Of a DNA stretch of 13,213 nucleotides, positions 12,874 to 13,213 are shown piece after piece. The translations under genes and the position numbers were made by a program. Location: positions 1 to 13,213 of the forward strand of contig JAITJK010000099.1 of assembly GCA_031278935.1 (NCBI GenBank). The letters run 5' to 3'. How positions within the stretch are numbered: position 1 is the stretch's first letter; every line of letters begins with the position of its first letter. This DNA comes from Spirochaetaceae bacterium. GTDB taxonomy: Bacteria; Spirochaetota; Spirochaetia; Treponematales; Breznakiellaceae. Below the pieces are notes generated by a model. It was not told where the DNA came from and searched no databases. It was given only the letters and a program-made list of their open reading frames with translations.

Positions 12874-13213
12874 CTAGTAGTTGGTAACCGTAAACCACGC
12901 GCCATAAGAACTGGAGGTGTATGAAGAATTTTGTTGATACCCGACATCAATAAAATGATTGCCCGGACTCGAAACCGGTATGGTTATGGATACCGTCTGG
13001 TTACCATATATGCGGCTGCCGCTATAATAACCGCTTGAAGACGTGGCGTCGGCGTTATCCAGCGTACTGATAAAGGCATAATCATAAAGATAATAAGAAG
13101 AATAAGAAGACACCCTAAGCTGTATGGTGATGGATGCATTGCCTCCACCGCTGGTAAAGCGGATCCGCGCTTTGGTCATGTCGCCGGTGGATATTGCCGG
13201 GGATTGGCGGCTC
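12874..13213 (-). CDS. C-terminus of a Ser/Tyr/Gly-rich surface-type protein (partial)
   Basis: The frame is open from the window edge to the TAG at 12876-12874, so only the last 112 residues are visible. An internal ATG at 13179-13177 exists but has no ribosome site, and the frame continues upstream of it; the true start lies outside. The visible part is rich in Ser, Tyr, Gly and Thr and alternates polar and hydrophobic residues (SITIQLRVSSYSSYYLYDYA, QTVSITIPVSSPGNHFIDVGY), typical of extracellular beta-sandwich or adhesin-type repeats. Base composition is clearly more AT-rich than in the neighbours. It is convergent with the metallopeptidase gene and followed by an intrinsic terminator. 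Function unknown. Confidence 0.65.
   Translation of the reverse strand, partial: SRQSPAISTGDMTKARIRFTSGGGNASITIQLRVSSYSSYYLYDYAFISTLDNADATSSSGYYSGSRIYGNQTVSITIPVSSPGNHFIDVGYQQNSSYTSSSYGAWFTVTNY

Noticed and set aside
12668..12877. Plus-strand 69-aa ORF near the right end
   Set aside because: It has no ribosome site or family resemblance, and it overlaps the minus-strand terminator and stop codon.

Overview
This window is a GC-rich (by eye roughly 55-60 %) piece of a bacterial chromosome with almost all genes on the plus strand. The proteins suggest an anaerobic, Gram-negative-type bacterium. My best guess is a spirochaete of the Treponema group: two lipoproteins have loose lipoboxes, the protein families fit, and the DNA is full of small palindromic repeats as in insect-gut treponemes. 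No rRNA or other taxonomic marker is present, so this is inference.

Layout. (1) 1-250: a repeat-rich leader with three hairpins in a row, a short GGGGTC/GACCCC palindrome and a weak promoter. (2) 251-3370: a complete ECF-type (energy-coupling factor) vitamin/cofactor importer in one operon. It encodes a UPF0397-type S component, a single-chain double ATPase and the EcfT membrane scaffold. (3) 3371-3729: a gene-poor stretch with two small ORFs that share an exact 20-bp repeat, and a hairpin leader with an ideal Shine-Dalgarno site. (4) 3730-9549: a copper-handling cluster. It encodes an HMA / TauE-SafE-like / double-cupredoxin fusion, a secreted DUF2318 protein with CxxC motifs, a CopA-type P1B ATPase with two HMA domains, and a lipoprotein with an internal duplication. 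The likely logic is capture and membrane handling of copper by the fusion protein, efflux by CopA, and accessory redox or metal proteins outside the cytoplasmic membrane. (5) 9550-10134: a non-coding stretch with a palindromic repeat, a strong-looking promoter with an A/T-rich UP-like tract, a region that can fold into a three-way junction, and a terminator or attenuator. (6) 10135-12647: a two-gene operon encoding a possible DUF4037/nucleotidyltransferase-like protein and an exported HExxH metallopeptidase-like protein. (7) 12648-13213: on the minus strand, the 3' end of a Ser/Tyr/Gly-rich surface-type protein with a clear intrinsic terminator, followed by a possible remnant of a retropepsin-like gene.

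The most unusual signal is the set of palindromic sequences lying in frame inside coding regions. Two elements in copA share the same core and add extra peptide at loops of the ATPase. Further palindromes encode the linkers around the cupredoxin domain of the fusion gene. The second candidate novelty is the promoter-driven structured RNA around 9805-10037. The third is the pair of small ORFs upstream of the copper cluster.
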